DNA of 8,164 bases, taken from contig JAQUQA010000049.1 of NCBI GenBank assembly GCA_028716305.1, positions 1-8,164 of the forward strand, read 5' to 3'. The translations under genes were made by a program, and so were the position numbers. The stretch is from Candidatus Omnitrophota bacterium. Lineage in GTDB: Bacteria; Omnitrophota; Gorgyraeia; Gygaellales; Profunditerraquicolaceae. Shown piece after piece: positions 7,310-8,164 of this stretch. Under the pieces are notes generated by a model. The model saw only the letters and a list, made by a program, of their open reading frames with translations. It was not told the DNA's origin and made no database searches. How positions within the stretch are numbered: position 1 is the stretch's first letter; each line of letters starts with the position of its first letter.

Positions 7310-8105
7310 AGCGGAATTACTATTTTCAGAAACATTGAAATGTGATAGAGTATTTTTATACCAGAACCGTTCTTTAAGATTGAATAAACAGCAGTCTCTT
7401 AAGATCGGCGGGGCATTGCGCAGAAGAATGAGGGCAGAACCGATCCAGTATATCCTCGGCAGTGCGCATTTTATGGGGTTGGAGTTTAAGGTCACCCCGG
7501 AGGTACTCATCCCCCGTCCGGAAACCGAAATACTGGTCGAGACGGCGATTAAGCTGATTTCTTCGGGCGTCCTTCGTCCCTCGTCCTTCGTAGATATACT
7601 GGACTTGGGAACCGGCTCAGGCTGTATTGCGGTGTCGTTAGCCAAGATGCTGCCGCAGGCCAGGGTCAGCGCTTCGGACATTTCACAAGAGGCGCTTAAG
7701 GTAGCGCGCATTAATGCCTGTTTGCATAAAGTAGATTCAAGGATAAATTTTATTCTTTCTGATTTATTTTCGCACGACGCAATACGCACTACGCAATACG
7801 ATTTAATCGTCAGCAATCCGCCCTATATCCCGGCTGGCGAGGTTGACCGGCTGCAGCCGGAGATTGCTTATGAGCCACGCTTGGCGTTAGAGGCAGGCAA
7901 GGATGGACTGGATTTTTATCGCCGGATCATTCCCCGGGCTACCGGGCAGCTGAAGCAGGGGGGGGCATTGGTTCTGGAGATCGGCTTTGAACAGAAACAG
8001 GCGATCGTGGGAATGATTGAGGAAAGCCGGGGATTATCCTTAAAAGAAGTAATCAGGGATTATCAGGGAATTGAGAGGATAGTCGTAGCGGAGAAACAAC
8101 TGTAA
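7302..8105 (+). CDS. prmC: peptide chain release factor N5-glutamine methyltransferase
   Basis: SAM-dependent methyltransferase that methylates the GGQ glutamine of release factors, raising termination efficiency. A short N-terminal helical domain (1-45) is followed by PIQYILGSAHFMGLEF (47-62), IPRPETE (70-76), SAM-binding motif I DLGTGSG (101-107), D126, and the catalytic NPPY (172-175) that holds the target amide. Length is 267. The N-terminus begins about 20 residues later than in E. coli PrmC. No earlier start is available: an in-frame TGA sits at 7275-7277 with no ATG, GTG or TTG after it. The gene overlaps prfA by 8 bases. Two 7-bp arrays (7568-7592 and 7770-7801) lie in frame, encoding residues 89-97 just before motif I and 157-167 just before the strand leading to NPPY. 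All catalytic motifs are intact, so the enzyme should work. Confidence 0.96.
   Translation: MNEAELLFSETLKCDRVFLYQNRSLRLNKQQSLKIGGALRRRMRAEPIQYILGSAHFMGLEFKVTPEVLIPRPETEILVETAIKLISSGVLRPSSFVDILDLGTGSGCIAVSLAKMLPQARVSASDISQEALKVARINACLHKVDSRINFILSDLFSHDAIRTTQYDLIVSNPPYIPAGEVDRLQPEIAYEPRLALEAGKDGLDFYRRIIPRATGQLKQGGALVLEIGFEQKQAIVGMIEESRGLSLKEVIRDYQGIERIVVAEKQL
7568..7592. repeat. 7-bp tandem array inside prmC, core TCGTCC (phase CGTCC-N-T)
   Basis: Units CGTCCTT at 7568, CGTCCCT at 7575 and CGTCCTT at 7582, then a partial CGTA at 7589, keep an exact 7-base period. The centre unit differs from its neighbours at one base, position 6, which becomes C. The array encodes residues 89-97 of PrmC, the linker between the helix after IPRPETE and motif I. 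No stop codon occurs in any frame on either strand of the unit. Confidence 0.8.
7770..7801. repeat. 7-bp tandem array inside prmC, core TACGCA (phase ACGCA-N-T)
   Basis: A degenerate unit TCGCACG at 7770 is followed by ACGCAAT at 7777, ACGCACT at 7784, ACGCAAT at 7791 and a partial ACGA at 7798, all in exact 7-base phase. As in the first prmC array, the middle of the three good units differs only at position 6, again to C. It encodes residues 157-167 (SHDAIRTTQYD), the loop between DLF and the strand DLIVSNPPY. The unit has no stop in any forward frame. Confidence 0.8.
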
Positions 8106-8117
8106 GTTATTAATTTA

Positions 8118-8164
8118 GTCACAAGTCACAGGTCACAGGTCACAGGTTCGAACGGCGTTCGGCG
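8118..8164. repeat. composite 7-bp array after prmC, cores GTCACA and GCGTTC, cut by the window edge
   Basis: GTCACA recurs at 8118, 8125, 8132 and 8139, exactly every 7 bases, with A, G, G, G as the seventh base. At 8146, still in phase, the sequence changes to GTTCGAAC, a perfect 8-bp palindrome (8146-8153). GCGTTCGGCG follows at 8155-8164, identical to 5935-5944 in the rho-rpmE array. The unit type therefore changes within one array, and the end is truncated by the window. Apart from this array the 59 bases after prmC show no gene and no terminator. Confidence 0.88.

Noticed and set aside
7064..7816. 250-codon minus-strand open frame spanning the prfA/prmC junction
   Set aside because: It runs antisense to two well-supported genes, has no family signature, and its openness follows from the codon usage of the other strand.
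7958..7965. G8 tract in prmC as a phase-variation switch
   Set aside because: The frame is intact and encodes a Gly-Gly turn; a single tract of this length in a housekeeping gene is not evidence of switching, though it is a place where sequencing errors could occur.
4024..8164. Insertion sequence or transposon remnants as the source of the arrays
   Set aside because: No transposase fragments, terminal inverted repeats or clear target duplications flank any array.

Overview
The window carries seven complete genes, all on the + strand, from a bacterium with roughly balanced GC content: polA, glgA, coaE, rho, rpmE, prfA and prmC. A possible 3' end of an eighth gene lies at the left edge. The combination polA-glgA / coaE-rho / rpmE-prfA-prmC, the single-domain architectures and the odd intergenic DNA suggest an uncultivated bacterium of the Omnitrophota (OP3) type or a relative in the PVC neighbourhood. 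That placement is inference from remembered gene order, not a search.

Layout. Positions 1-75: possible end of an upstream gene, then a short AT-rich leader. 76-2622: DNA polymerase I with an intact 5' nuclease and polymerase but a proofreading domain stripped of catalytic residues. 2619-4010: glycogen synthase, starting inside the polA stop codon (ATGA). 4011-4065: spacer filled by a 7-bp tandem array. 4066-4680: dephospho-CoA kinase. 4668-5924: transcription terminator Rho, GTG start, overlapping coaE by 13 nt. 5925-6033: spacer holding an inverted 7-bp array able to form a long hairpin, then a strong ribosome-binding site. 6034-6237: zinc-type ribosomal protein L31. 6251-7309: release factor RF1. 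7302-8105: PrmC, the methyltransferase that modifies the GGQ glutamine of RF1. 8106-8164: another 7-bp array running off the edge.

The genes form a housekeeping cluster. rho, rpmE, prfA and prmC join transcription termination to ribosome structure and translation termination. PrmC acts directly on its neighbour RF1. coaE and rho are translationally coupled, as are polA and glgA, and prfA and prmC. No stretch above 300 bases lacks a gene.

The most unusual content is not a gene. Five short arrays lie between 4024 and 8164, all with a strict 7-bp period but with different unit sequences, each a constant 6-base core plus one variable base. They fill all three spacers longer than 50 bp. Two more sit inside prmC, in frame, at two surface linkers of the methyltransferase. 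The intragenic arrays use stop-free units, and three units (21 bp) equal seven codons, so they can enter a gene without breaking it. This looks like a dispersed heptanucleotide repeat family and is the best candidate here for something undescribed.
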